The notes beneath the pieces were generated by a model, which saw only the letters and a program-made list of their open reading frames with translations, was not told the DNA's origin and did not search any database. DNA of 64,000 nt. Origin: Hennigella sp045598825 (GTDB taxonomy: Bacteria; Bacillota_I; Bacilli_A; Mycoplasmatales; Mycoplasmoidaceae). This document shows positions 20,901 to 32,800 of this stretch, in pieces; the stretch's first letter is position 1; each line of letters starts with the position of its first letter. Location of the stretch: positions 1 to 64,000 of the forward strand of contig JAZRUX010000018.1 in the NCBI GenBank assembly GCA_045598825.1, in the 5' to 3' direction. The position numbers were made by a program, and so were the translations under genes.

Positions 20901-22334
20901 TTCATTAGTAATGTGGCTCATGTTAATAGCAACATTAGTTAAAGCTTTAGTTGGTTTAACAAAGAAATCAATTCGCTCAACTACCATTCCATTCTTAAAA
21001 CGAATGGCTCCAAATTCAATTAAATCATCATATTGCGGGTATAAACCAGTTGTTTCAATATCAAAGACAACATAATCGGCATCAATAATTGGTTTATCAA
21101 TTGGATTAACAACAATTGGTATCTTTTTTTCGATAACTTGGAACTCACAACCATAGATTGGTTTAATATTTGGAAACTTCTTCGAAGCAGCAAAAATATC
21201 TGGGATAGATTGAACATTTTCTTTTTCAATAATTCCAACGCTTGTGTATCCACATGCGTTAGCATGTTCAAATATTTTTTCTGCGGAATCGATTCCTTCA
21301 TAAGCGGTCATATTAGAGTGAATTAAAAGTTCAGTTCGTTTATTTTCTACCTCATCTTTAGGAACTAAATAGTCAGGTCGTTTCGCATGACACATTTTAG
21401 TAATACGCCCAACCGCTTCAAATGCTGTTTTCTCATTCGTTTCAATTTTACAATTGATATTAACTCATTGACCAGCCTTAAAGGTATTAATATAGTCAAG
21501 TGGCATTTCTTTTCTTTTATTATTTGCAGGGAAACGTGGGGTTTTATATGCAAATAATGAACATCGTAATGCCCCACCAGTGTAATCATAGATTAGATAG
21601 TTATAAATAGTCAAGGCTGGGTTTTTTCTTGAGGGTTTAATTTCAACTTTAACAATTTCACCAGCAATATTAACAAATGATTCTTTCATTTCATCATCAA
21701 TATCACGCATATCAATAAAATCACCTGATACACGGAACATACGATCATATTGCTCAACTTCACCCAACATTTGTTGGCTTTGAGCAATTAGTTTATTGAT
21801 ATCTTTTTGACGTGCATTTTCGTCCTCAAGAATTTTGTTTTGTTTTTCTTTATTTAATTCTGACACAATCTTTTTAATTAAAAAGTGTGCATTTTTTAAA
21901 TATGCAAGAAGGTTACTTTGAATAATATTAATTTGTTCAAGTTCAGATGATGTTACATAGCGAATTACCATGACATCATCATCACCAATTCGGTAATTAC
22001 CTGGTTTTAATAAATCTTGTAAAATATATGAATTAGGATAATTCTTTTTTAATCAGTTTTGTACATATTCATCTAGTTTTGAATAATCTTCAACCACATT
22101 ATCAGACTTGATAATAACTTCAAGATTTTCATTGGGTAAAGAAGACAATTTATTGTAGATTCTTGTTGGCAAAACCTTTGCAGCAATAACATAAATTGTT
22201 ACTTTACTATTGCTTTCTTCTGGCATTTCAATACCAAAATCACAAAACTCACTAATTAACTGAATTTCGTCTTCAGTTAATATTTTTGTTTGTAGAAAAA
22301 AATCTTTAATATATTCTTTAGGAACCTTGTACAT
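17922..22334 (-). CDS. polC: DNA polymerase III alpha subunit, PolC type
   Basis: 1470 residues, the main replicative polymerase of low-GC Gram-positives. Domains in order: an N-terminal region, an OB-fold (about 225-300), PHP halves flanking the embedded 3'-5' exonuclease (FDIETTG at 424-430), a zinc-binding CPKC (about 956), the polymerase catalytic motif PDIDLNF (about 980) and a C-terminal helix-hairpin-helix region (TSLDGLGKEVAISIV). Many TGA codons are Trp. The PHP site looks damaged: LIHSNMT replaces the usual LHxHT, and GIIEKENVQS replaces TDHGVVQ. A TATAAT box (minus, 22346-22351) lies 11 bases before the ATG. It follows dxr, as in Bacillus apart from the missing rasP and proS. Confidence 0.95.
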
Positions 22335-22352
22335 AAGATAAAAAAATTATAT

Positions 22353-22380
22353 AAAAAATAAATACTTTTAGTATTTATTT
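22353..22380 (-). terminator. Terminator of the tsf-dxr operon
   Basis: Ten-base arms AAATAAATAC and GTATTTATTT around TTTTA, overlapping the dxr stop. The polC -10 box sits just beyond it. Confidence 0.75.
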
Positions 22381-23469
22381 TCAATATTTTATTGAGGCTA
22401 AACGACAATGGGTGTCAAATTCATATATTTCATCGATAGTTTTGATTGGTTTTAGTTTAATTTTCTTTATTGCATTTTCAATATAATCTGGAATTTGGTC
22501 AAAGCGTAGCATCTTTTCTTTAAATAATTCGATAGCGACTTCATCAGCAGCTGTCATAATTATTCCCAATGAATGAGTTTTATCATTCATTACATCATAA
22601 GCTCATTTTATTGGCTTAATATCATTCATCTTTGTTAAGATGTTTGTAGCGAAATTGGCTTGTTCTGACTTTGTTAATTGATATTGGAAGTCAGTTAAGG
22701 CTCATGCAATTGGGCTTGTCATTAATGGCTTTGAATGTGAAAAGATAAACTGGCCATTATTTAGCATAATTGCCGAGTGAATTAGAGATGTTTTGTCTAA
22801 TAACACACTAATTTTATTAGTGTGAAAGTATCAATATGCTTCAATCACTTCAAAGCATTTATTCATTAAAGTGTTTGAATCAATTGTAATTTTATTGCCC
22901 ATTGACCAATTTTTATGAGCAATAGCTTGTTCGTATGTAACTTTTGCTTTATCTTTTTTTGATGCCTTTAGATATTTACCACCTGAACCAGTGATAAAAA
23001 TTTGATTAACATCTTGATCATTAGTTTTAAGTAGTTGATAATATAGGTTAGAATGTTCAGAATCAATTGGCAGAACTTTAATGTTGTATTTTTTAGCATA
23101 GCTAAAGATATATCAGCCAGCCACAACGACTGATTCCTTATTAGCTAATGCAAGATCAACTTTATTATGTAATGTTGCTAGTGTACCTTTTAAACCAGCA
23201 AAACCAACAATAGCATTAACGACTAAATCTGGTTTAACTTTCTTAATTAGTTCATCAAAACTAGCAGTATTGCCATGAATAACATTGCTTGAACAATAAA
23301 AGTATTGAATCTTATTTTGCTTTATTGTCGTTTTAGCTAACTTGATATTGTTATGGAAACTACAACCAACAATTTGGTAACCAAGCTTTTTAGCTAAAGT
23401 TACAGTTTGTTGTCCAATAGAACCAGTTATTCCTAGAATACAAAGTTTACGGCAGGTTTTACGTCTCAT
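22375..23469 (-). CDS. dxr: 1-deoxy-D-xylulose 5-phosphate reductoisomerase
   Basis: 364 residues. It makes 2-C-methyl-D-erythritol 4-phosphate, the first committed step of the MEP isoprenoid pathway. Motifs: NADPH-binding LGITGSIGQQT (residues 12-22), NAIVGFAGL, ALANKESVVVAGW, DSEHSN (metal and substrate binding), TGSGGKY and NWSMGNKITIDSNTLMNK. Six or more TGA codons are Trp. Under table 4 its start overlaps cdsA by 37 bases. It shows that this organism makes isoprenoids by the MEP route, which is only patchily present in mollicutes; other pathway genes are not in this window. Confidence 0.95.
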
Positions 23470-24566
23470 AGGAACTTCAATCCTTCAGCTTGGCCAAAGC
23501 CAAGTAGCATAATTAGTTGAAGAATAACTGTTACCAAGAAATAGAAAGAGAATGTAAAGATTAGAGCATCTAATCGGTCAAGCATTCCACCATGACCTGG
23601 AATTAAATTGCTAAAGTCTTTAATGTTGAAACGACGTTTAATAAAACTAAAGAATAAATCACCAGAAATACTAACTGCCATTATTGCTAATGTTGCCCCA
23701 ATATAAATAGCTCAGAAATATGGCTGATGATTAATTAATGTTGTGCCATCTTGGGCAAACATTGAACAAGTTTGACAACCAAGGAATCGATATAATGTGT
23801 GATCTAGGTTTTCAGCACCTGGAATAAACATTAGACCAAATAAGCCAAGGATAATGACTAATGTTAGGCTGCAACCACATAAGATTCCTTCTCATGTTTT
23901 CTTTGGACTAACATGTGGTGCCATTTTGTGCCGTCCAAACTTCACACCACCTAAATATGCAAACACATCTGTTAATGTACTTGTGCCCAATAAAAAGACA
24001 TAAGTTGTTCATGTGTGAATGATGGTTGTGTAGATTAAACCAATGATGAATGTGTTTAATACAAACACAAGGATTGGGAATCAAACCCTTGTTCTCTTGC
24101 CAACATAGGTGATATGTCGAGCCATAATAATTCAAACCAATGTTGAAATAATTGTAAAGACAACAATGGCAATAACACTAACTAACAGATAAAGGGTAAA
24201 TGAGTTATTGACTTGTTCAGTTGGATAATCAATTAAATCTAATTTGGCACAGATCAAATAAATTCCCATTCCAATCAAAACAGAAAACAACTGGACAACA
24301 GTATAAATAAATATAGCTTTATTTTTAGGAAAACACAAATTGGTTAGCTCTTGTGCAACAAAGAAAATGATTGGTACAATCATTAGGATGTTAAAGAACA
24401 TTAAAGTGAATTGCACTTGTCATTGATCTTTAACTGGACTAAACCAATTCGGGTTAGAAAAGAACAAGAATAATAGATATAGAATATAGAATGAACAAAC
24501 AAAAACACCTGACTTTGAACGTTCAGAAAGAGTTTTTCTTTGCTCATCGATTCTTTTCTTGTTCAT
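23433..24566 (-). CDS. cdsA: Phosphatidate cytidylyltransferase
   Basis: 377 residues, polytopic membrane enzyme that makes CDP-diacylglycerol for phospholipid synthesis. The family signature is intact: SFIKRRFNIKDFSNLIPGHGG followed by MLDRLDA near residue 325. Eight or so hydrophobic helices are visible, with SPKKTWEG before the catalytic region. The reading frame passes a TGA (KFLWDVK) where a standard-code reading would stop and ends at a TAG 33 bases later, inside dxr. Start MNKKRIDEQ is 4 bases from the frr stop. Confidence 0.92.
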
Positions 24567-24570
24567 AAAA

Positions 24571-25125
24571 CTATAAAGACATTAAGTCTTTTTCTTTATT
24601 TGCAAAAATATCTTCTAATTTTTTATTAGCTTCTTTTGTTACCTTATTTAGTTGATCTTCAAAGTAACGAATATCGTCATCAGAAACATCTGGTGCACGT
24701 TTATACTTTGCTTGTACGTCTTGACGTACAGCACGAAGCTTCTGCATTGCTTGATTGTAATACTCTTTTGCTTTCTTAACTGCTTCACGACGTGTTTCTT
24801 CAGTTAAAGGAGCAAAGATAATACGAATACAATCAGGGTTAACTTGCGGATTAACTTTGTATTCGCTTTCAGCAAGTGCTTTGGCAATATCACGAATTAA
24901 ACTACGATCATATGGTTTAATTAGTAATTGACGCGCATCAACTGCTGATACATTGGCAAGTTGCATTAATGGTGTTTTTTCACCATAAGCATCAACTCGT
25001 AGTTGGTTAAACATATTAGGATTAACTCTTCCAGAGTTGATTTTTTGAAATTCATTTTGTAGATAAGTAAAAACTGTTTGAGCATTTCTGTCAAATTCAG
25101 CTTTTAAAACATTTCAGTCAATCAT
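24571..25125 (-). CDS. frr: Ribosome recycling factor
   Basis: 184 residues, the usual length. Core motifs include NSGRVNPNMFNQLRVDAYGEKTPL (shown here in part), DRSLIRDIAKALAES, IIFAPLTEETRREAVKKAKEY and DVSDDDIRYFEDQLNKVT. Together with EF-G it splits post-termination ribosomes. The start MIDWNVLKAEF, upstream of a TGA-encoded Trp, is preceded by AAGGAG. It lies between pyrH and cdsA; the uppS gene usually found after frr in Bacillus is absent. Confidence 0.95.
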
Positions 25126-25134
25126 ACAAACTCC

Positions 25135-25839
25135 TTATTTGTGAATATGAGTAAATTTAGATTGTTTTTTATAAGTCTTTAAAATGTTGTCTTTTGCAAG
25201 AACATCAAAGACATAAATATCAATATTGTTTTCCATACAAAGGGTTAATGCAGATAAATCCATTACCCCAAGTTCTTGACTTATAGCGTCAAGGAAAGTT
25301 AATTGTTTATAGAATTTTGCTTTTTTATTTTTTCTTGGATCAGCAGAATATACACCATCAACACCATCTTTACCCATTAGGATGACATCAGCATGCATAT
25401 CGATTGCACGAATTGCACATGCTGTATCAGTTGTGAAGAATGGATGTCCTGTTCCACCAACAAAGATAATAATTTTACCAGCAGCTAAATCATCATTGAT
25501 TTTATCAATGGCAATCTTGTGAGTAATCTTGTCAACTTCTAATGCAGAATAGATTTCAGCTTTTACGCCAAGTTTGTGTAGCGTTTCTTTAAAAGCCAAT
25601 CCATTCATTACTGTTGATAACATTCCCATGTAGTCAGCGTTAGCACGTCTAAACGCACGGTCTTTTGTCATATTGCCACGTCAAATGTTACCGCCACCTA
25701 ACACTAAACCAACTGATGCCGTTTTATTTAAAACTGCTAATTGTTTTGATAGGGCTAATAATTTTGCGTTATCGTAGATATCGTTTTTTAAACCCTTTAT
25801 TGCACCACCAGAAATTTTTACTAAAATTCGCTTTTTCAT
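25135..25839 (-). CDS. pyrH: UMP kinase
   Basis: 234 residues, amino-acid kinase fold. It phosphorylates UMP to UDP. Motifs: RILVKISGGAIKG at the N-terminus, VLGGGNIWRG near residue 47 (Trp from TGA), RANADYMGMLSTVMNGLA, and GGTGHPFFTTDTACAIRA. The ATG overlaps the tsf stop codon by one base (TAATG), so translation is coupled. The C-terminus is slightly shorter than average, with a lysine-rich end. Confidence 0.95.
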
Positions 25840-26720
25840 TACTTAGTTCCCATTTGTTGTGCTACTTCAGCAGCAAAGTCTTGTTGTTTCTTTTCAATTC
25901 CTTCACCAACTTCATAACGAGCAAAAGCAATAATCTTTGCACCGTTTCCCATTAGGATTTTGCCTACTGTAACTCCAGGTTCAAAATCGAATTCTTGGTT
26001 GCATAGACAAACTTCAGCAAGCCTCTTTTGTAGTCGACCTTCAACAATTTTTTTAATAAATTGTGCAGGTTGGTTGCCATTCTTAGCTGCATTTTCAAGA
26101 ACTTGTTTTTCAGAACTAACCCAGTTAGCATCAACTTGGTTTGAGTTAATAAATTTAGGGTTGTTTGCAACAATATGCATTGCAATTTGCTTTTTAAGTT
26201 TTTCATCAACTTTAGTATCAAAAGCAACAATACTTGCATATTTCTTATTGTTGTGTTGGTAGAAACCTAGATCTTGACCATCTTGTTTGTCGATTCTTCC
26301 AAATCTTCTTAGAGAAATCTTTTCACCTGTTTTTCCACTTAAGCTATCAATTGCAGTTGAAACAATTTCACCATCTGAAAGTTTTAATGACTTAACAACT
26401 TCTACATCTTTGCAGTATGAGTTATTAATTGCCGCAACGATATCGTTGCATAGTTTTGTAAATGCTTCAGATTTAGCAGTGAAATCTGTTTGTGTGTTAA
26501 TTTCAAGAATATATGCACCTTTTGTATCAACACCGGCTAAAACAACGCCTTCAGCTGCAATTGCTCCGGCTTTCTTAGCAGCCTTTGCAAGGCCTCTTTC
26601 TCTTAAGAATTTAGCTGCTTCGTCTAAGTTGTCACCACATTTAATTAGAGCAACTTTGCAATCAACAAAACCAGCTTGTGTCATATCTCTTAATTGTTTA
26701 ATTAATTTAGCATCAGCCAT
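25839..26720 (-). CDS. tsf: Elongation factor Ts
   Basis: 293 residues. It is the nucleotide-exchange factor for EF-Tu. The N-terminal UBA-like domain (LIKQLRDMTQAGFVDCKVAL) and the TDF loop (NTQTDFTAKSEAF, about residue 81), which contacts EF-Tu, are both clear. It heads a minus-strand operon tsf-pyrH-frr-cdsA-dxr. Its usual upstream partner rpsB has moved to 1635-2681. A GAGGT box precedes the ATG. Confidence 0.95.
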   Translation of the reverse strand: MADAKLIKQLRDMTQAGFVDCKVALIKCGDNLDEAAKFLRERGLAKAAKKAGAIAAEGVVLAGVDTKGAYILEINTQTDFTAKSEAFTKLCNDIVAAINNSYCKDVEVVKSLKLSDGEIVSTAIDSLSGKTGEKISLRRFGRIDKQDGQDLGFYQHNNKKYASIVAFDTKVDEKLKKQIAMHIVANNPKFINSNQVDANWVSSEKQVLENAAKNGNQPAQFIKKIVEGRLQKRLAEVCLCNQEFDFEPGVTVGKILMGNGAKIIAFARYEVGEGIEKKQQDFAAEVAQQMGTK

Positions 26721-26776
26721 TTTTTACCTCTACATTTTATGTTTTAATATATTATATAATTAAACATATTATTTAT

Positions 26777-28321
26777 ATGAATAAGAATAAGATAATTATT
26801 TCTGGAATTATTGCCTTCTTGCTTCTACTTGGAATTGCGGGTGCAATTTTGTTATTTATCTTTGTTCATATTCTATGACCATTAATCATTGGACTAGTCG
26901 TTGTTTTGCTTTTGGAAATAGGTTTTTCCTTCCGAATCGTGGTTTCACCACGAAACCCTTATGCAAAAGCAAGTTGGATGATTACAATCTTAGTTTTACC
27001 AGTGATTGGAATGTTTATTTTTATCATCTTCGGTGTTTATCCATTAAAAAAACGTCAACGAAAAGCATATTTAGAACAACAACACCTTGTTCTTGATAAA
27101 GAAAATTTTCATTTTAGCCAACAGGTTATGGAAGATGATAAACTTTCATGGATTTTCAACTATGGAATTAAACATCAATATAAACCAGTTAGCAAAGATA
27201 ACGATATCCGTATTATCAAAGATAATACAGAGTTATTTGAAGAATCAATTAAGTTAATTCGTTCAGCCAAAAGTTATATTAACGTTCAAAGCTACATTTT
27301 TAGTTACAATGGATTTTGATCTAAAATCTTTTTCACCGAATTAATTAAAAAAGCTAACGAAGGCGTGAAGGTTCGATTAATCTATGACTGATTAGGTGCT
27401 TATCACCGTATTAATAATAAGATCTTTAATGAATTAACTGAATATGGCGTAGAAGTTGCTTGTTTTAACCCAAGAGGTTTAACTAAGTTTAAAGGATCAA
27501 CAAACTATCGTTTACACTCTAAATTTTTAATTGTTGACAACAAAGTTGCATTGTATGGTGGTAGTAACTTTGCTGATGAATATTTATCAATGAATCGTAA
27601 AAGTTCACACTGAAAAGATTTGAATTTCATTGTTAAAGGTCCAATTGTAAATACGATGAATGTAACTTTTGTTAATTATTGAACAGTTTTTTGTAAAACA
27701 AAGGATACAAAGTCAAGTCGACAAAATTTATTAAATGATTCTGAAATAATATTTCAGCAACAAAAATTTGACGAATCAAATGTTTATTCTCAACTATTAG
27801 TTTTTGAACCAGATTTTAATGAATTTGCCCTGGAAAATGCCTTATTGCATATCATTTTCAACGCCAAGAAATCCATTAAGATTATTACCCCATATTTTAT
27901 GCCACCAAATAGTGTATTGGAAGCATTAAAAACTGCTCACAAAAATGGTATAAAAATTGAATTGATTGGTCACAGCAAAAACCAACCGTATGTACAAATG
28001 TTAAACCGTGAAAATAATAAAAAATTAATAGACATAAACATTCCTGTTTATGAATATGATGGCTATTTGCATGCTAAATGTTTGATCATTGATGATGAAT
28101 ATGTTTTAACTGGTTCATGTAATGTTGATTGACGATCAATATATCTTGACTTTGAGTCAGAAATGGTTGTTTACAATAAAGAATTTACAAAGCAAATTAT
28201 TGAGTTCTATAACGAAACAAAAGAAAACTCAACTTTACAAACTAGTCAAATCATTCAAAAGAAGTTAACTCCGCTTTGAAGATTAGCCTTAAAAATTGAC
28301 TTTGCTCGTACATTATTGTAA
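26777..28321 (+). CDS. cls: Cardiolipin synthase (phospholipase D family)
   Basis: 514 residues. Two N-terminal membrane helices are followed by two HxKxxxxD catalytic motifs: HSKFLIVD at His247 and HAKCLIIDD at His432, each followed by a glycine/serine-rich turn. It condenses phosphatidylglycerol (or PG and CDP-DAG) to cardiolipin. At least six TGA codons are Trp. A TATAAT box (26755-26760) is 16 bases from the ATG and there is no Shine-Dalgarno box. Divergent from tsf. Confidence 0.93.
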
Positions 28322-28360
28322 ATTTTTAAATTTTTAGGTAAATATATCATTGGGGGACCA

Positions 28361-28843
28361 ATGAATACAAATCTAGGAATGTATATCGAACAATTGGTTG
28401 ATCGAACCATTGTTTATTATCAAATTAACCATTTAGGATTATTAGAAAAACGTCAAATACCTATTAAGGTTTTAAAGCATATTAATGAAACAACTATTGT
28501 TGCAAAGCTTGTAGCAAAAGCAAAAGTAGATTATTTTGGTTACTTAAATAACCATTACATTGAGATGGAATGCAAACAAACAAAACATGAATACTTTGAT
28601 ATTGCTTTAATAAAACATCATCAACTTAATTATTTAAAAGAGATTGATAGTTGTGGTTATGCTAGCTATTTATTAATCTATTTTGAAAAATATGACAAAG
28701 TAATAGCTTTGTCTTATCAACAATTATTAAATTGTAGAAAATTAGCAAAGAAAAATGCCCTGCCATTTTCAATTGTGGCAGAGCAAGGGAAAGAAATTGA
28801 AATTATTTATCCAGGAATTTTAAATCTTAAAGATTTATTTTAA
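28361..28843 (+). CDS. recU: Holliday junction resolvase RecU
   Basis: 160 residues. Motifs of RecU: NxGMxxEQLVDRTIVYY at the start, KAKVDYFGYLNNHYIEMECKQT (given in part) with the catalytic D/E/K residues of the PD-(D/E)XK nuclease, FDIALIKHHQLNYL, and YLLIYFEKYDKV. It cuts four-way DNA junctions during recombination. It is preceded by a GGGGG stretch that may act as ribosome-binding site. The last 9 bases overlap the end of the convergent isomerase gene. No RuvC is expected where RecU is used, as in Firmicutes. Confidence 0.88.
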   Translation: MNTNLGMYIEQLVDRTIVYYQINHLGLLEKRQIPIKVLKHINETTIVAKLVAKAKVDYFGYLNNHYIEMECKQTKHEYFDIALIKHHQLNYLKEIDSCGYASYLLIYFEKYDKVIALSYQQLLNCRKLAKKNALPFSIVAEQGKEIEIIYPGILNLKDLF

Positions 28844-29797
28844 TTCATCAGGAACAATGATTCCCTTTTCCAATTTAATTTCTTTGAATCGGTTGATGTC
28901 AAAACCGAAACCATAGTTATCAATACATTTATATGTGTTTGTGATTTTTGGTGCAGTTTCTAAATAAGTATCAACTGTTTTAAGAGCTTCTTCTTTAGAA
29001 GAGAACTTAGAACCCATGATTAAAGTATTAGAACCATAAATTTCACGAGCAACTTTTGCATTATCAGGAATCATGCAAACACATGCACGGATACCCTTAA
29101 ACTTGTTCAAGCTGTTTGCCATACCCATTCCAGTTCAGCAAAAACCAATAGCAAAACTTACTTCTGGGATATGCTTTGCCATTGCTAATCCAAACATTGA
29201 ATAGTGTGTAGAATCTAATGAGTGTGTACCAACATCAATTACTTCGTAACCTTTTGTAATTAAGTGTTCCTTAACCGCCTCTTTTAGTGCAAAGCCAGCA
29301 TGGTCAGAACCAACAACAACTTTTTTATTGCCAGAAGCAAAAGTCAATGGTCTGTCACAAACTGTAAATGGGGCATGAACCATTTGCAATCTTGTTACAT
29401 GCCTTCCTGCTTCAAATTCAGATACACAGAAGGCATTAATAATATTATTAAGTCTTTCAGGTTGAATACGTTTTAATGGAATAATACAAACTTTTGAATT
29501 GTTATGTGCACGAATTAAATTGGCACTATATTCATCAAAAGCTGATGTAGCAACAAGACCTTTTTGTTTAGAAATAAACAAGAATGGACCATATGCATAA
29601 TCATCAATTATAATGAAGCGACGGAATTTTCCATGAGTTCAATCAGCATAAGCTTGTTTGAAAACTTCATGTCAATTTTGGTCATTGTAATAAGTAATTA
29701 AATCTTGACTTTCAGCAAGATTTCTGTTTTCTTTAATAACGGGCAAAATATTATATATTTTGTCAATATTTTCTTTTATTAATACTTTAATTTTCAT
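28835..29797 (-). CDS. rpiB: RpiB/LacAB-type sugar-phosphate isomerase with degenerate N-terminal duplicate domain
   Basis: 320 residues, twice the length of ordinary RpiB (about 150). The C-terminal half (about 158-320) is a recognisable RpiB: VVVGSDHAGFALKE, the Cys220 region GFCWTGMGMANSLNK, and IRACVC. The N-terminal half resembles the C-terminal part of RpiB (DEYSANLIRAHNNS and SEFEAGRHVTR, compare the family's REHNDAN and FEGGRH segments) but lacks the SDHAG motif and the catalytic Cys. In the active half the family CGTG is CWTG, the Trp from TGA. Likely converts ribose-5-phosphate and ribulose-5-phosphate; a LacAB-like activity is possible. A TATAAT box (29806-29811) lies 8 bases before the ATG. 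Confidence 0.8.
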
Positions 29798-29841
29798 ATA
29801 TATTAATTATATAAAAAAGATAAAAAAAGACAAAAATACAC

Positions 29842-32800
29842 ATGATTTCTAAAGTATTACAAGAGAAACGTAAGAATTTACTTGAACTAAATAAAAACAG
29901 TCTTGAGATGTTTTTATCGAAAGGATTTATTAACATTTTAAAGTTCATTGACCGTGAACAATTAATAAATTTTGCTCAAGATCCAAATGCATTTGAAATA
30001 AAAATAGAACTTTCAACAGTTATCGATGCAACATCAGGCATTTTAAGCACATGCCAAACTAATAATGACTTGAAAGCAAGGATTGAACAGTTACATCTTG
30101 ATTATGATACAAGCAAAATTGATCTTCAAAATGGAACACAAGCACAACGAGTTAATATTATCAACTCAATCACTAAAGATATGATAAGTGAATTTAAACA
30201 AATTCACAAGATGTGTAAATTAGCTACTGATGAATTCTATGATTCAGGGAAATGATGTTTGTGATTGTGTTTTGGTGTCTTAGAAACCTCATTAACAACA
30301 GTTATTTCCACTGACAAACTAAATGTTCGTGCTCCATTGTTAGCTTTACCAGTAGCGGTAAAAAAGATTTCAGATTCAACTTACACTCTTTATAAAAGAG
30401 AGAAGGAATTTAATAGTAATGAAATCCTAAGGATTTATTTAAAAGATAAACTAAATGTTACTTATATAGATCAAACTGAACTAGAACAAATTACTTCAGT
30501 TGAACAAACATTGCAAAATATTGCAACCAAATTACCTAATTGTAGTTTTAACAATGATATTCACAATCTAACATTTGTAAAGAAAGCAGATTATAAAACA
30601 ATTGACCAATCAAAGATTGATAATGTTTGTGTTCTTGCTTCAATTGATCCAGTGGGTGGAAAAATGTTGGAAGACTATGATCACATTTTAGCTAGTGATT
30701 ATGAGTTCCCACAAGAAAATCTAATGTTTACTAATCATGGATTAGATCAACTTATTTATGAGAATGACAACATTTTAGAATTAGGTCGTTTATTGAATGT
30801 TAACCAAAAGAAAGCCGTTGTTGCTAGTCTAAAGACTAACACATTAATCTATGGCCCTCCTGGAACAGGTAAGTCAGAAGTTGTCACAAGTATTATTGCA
30901 AATAACATTAACCAAGGATTTAATGTTTTAATTTCTTCTGAGAAGAAAGCAGCGTTAGATGTTATTATTGATCGTCTTGATGCATTAAAGACAATTACGA
31001 TCTCAATCAACCCTGAAGATATTGATGCATTCTATGACCGTTTAATTAACTTAAATGAAGAAATAGTTAATGCTAACCAAATTAACTTTAGTACTGACAA
31101 ACCTTCATATTTAAAATTGATTACATATGTAAAGAGTTTATTAGATATTGCAAATGACCAAACGAAAACATCCGCTTTAAAGCAATTGCAAAACAAGCAA
31201 GAACATCAAGCACAAACAGCAAGTAAAACTGTGCTTGAAAGCATGCTTAATAAAATTAACTCAGGTAAATGGACTGTACAAGATTTTGCAAAATATCTTT
31301 ATGCATTCCACCATGTGGCAAAGATTCTTACTAAATACTATCCTTTAACTTCATTAATGACTCATGTCTTCAGACAAGAAGAAGTTGATCGAGCCTTAAC
31401 AGCAATTGGTAAGACAGACAAAATTAATCGTAAGTTTTCAATTATGGATAACTTTGTTAAACGAAACAAAACCCGTTCAAACTTAATTGCCCACAAAGTT
31501 GAAACTGAAGAAATTGCTCAACTTGATGAAATGATGAATGCCTTACTATATGTAAAAGAAAATGGTTCCATTCCATTCTTTATCAATTATCAAGAATGAA
31601 AACCAACAATTGAGCAAAACACACCAGAATCATTAATTAACCAACTTGATATCAACCAAACACAAAATGAGGATAGCTTTGCCTCATTATTTGATAATAT
31701 CAATAATGGAAAACTTCTTTACTCATATTTAGATGATTATTGGACAAATAGCTTAAATAAAGCAGCAACTGCTGCAAAGTTAATTAAAGATAAATATCTT
31801 TGAGAACTTAAACAGAAGTTCATTAATGATGCAACAATGCAGGCAAAATGAATTGAAATGATTAAGAAAGCACATTTACCAACTAAGATAAATGTTGCAC
31901 GTTTCATTAAGGAATATTATTCAATTTTGCGTTTTGTCTTCCCAATTTGAATCTTATCACCAGATAATGTTGCCAATTACATTCCATTAAATGAACACGA
32001 ATTTGCTGTCGGCATCTTTGATGAAGCAAGCCAAATGCGAGTAGAACGATCTATTCCATTAATTTATCGTTGTACACGAAGTATTGTTTCTGGTGATGAT
32101 AAACAATTGCGCCCTAGTCGTTTCTTCGCTGCAAATATCTCAATTGATACAGAAGAATTAACTTCGGAAGAAGAATTAGACAATGTCGAATCATTGCTTG
32201 ATAAAGCAAAGATTGCTAACTGATCAAGTTTTACATTATCTAATCACTACCGTTCAAATAGTGAAGAACTTATTAACTTTAGTAATAAGTACATTTATGA
32301 AAATAAATTACTTTGTATTACAAAGAATGGCTCAATTAATGCTAAACCCATAGAAGTAGTACAAATGCCTGAAACTACAGTTTATGACCGTTCAACTAAC
32401 ACAAACCCTGATGAGGCTAAGAAAGTGGTTGATATCGTTAAATCATCAGAGCAATATAAAAAGATTGTTATCATTACTTTTAATCAAAAACAAGCTGATT
32501 TAATTGAACAAATGTGCTTCCAATTCCCATTCTTAACCGCTAGGTTAGAAGCAGATACAATTAGAATTAGATCAATTGAAAATGTTCAAGGCGATGAAGC
32601 TGACCTTGTTGTTATATCAACAACATTTGGTACTGATGCTGCTGGTAAGTTTATTCAAAACTTTGGTCCAGTTGGGCAAGCTGGTGGCAAAAACCGTATT
32701 AATGTTATGGTAACAAGAGCAAAGGAAAAGATGATTGTTGTTAAATCATTTAAATCTGATGCTATTACATCAACTAATAACGAAAACCTTTACATCTTGA

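Noticed and set aside
23908..24135. 75-codon minus-strand ORF within cdsA
   Set aside because: It is in a different frame from cdsA, which reads through here with conserved membrane segments.
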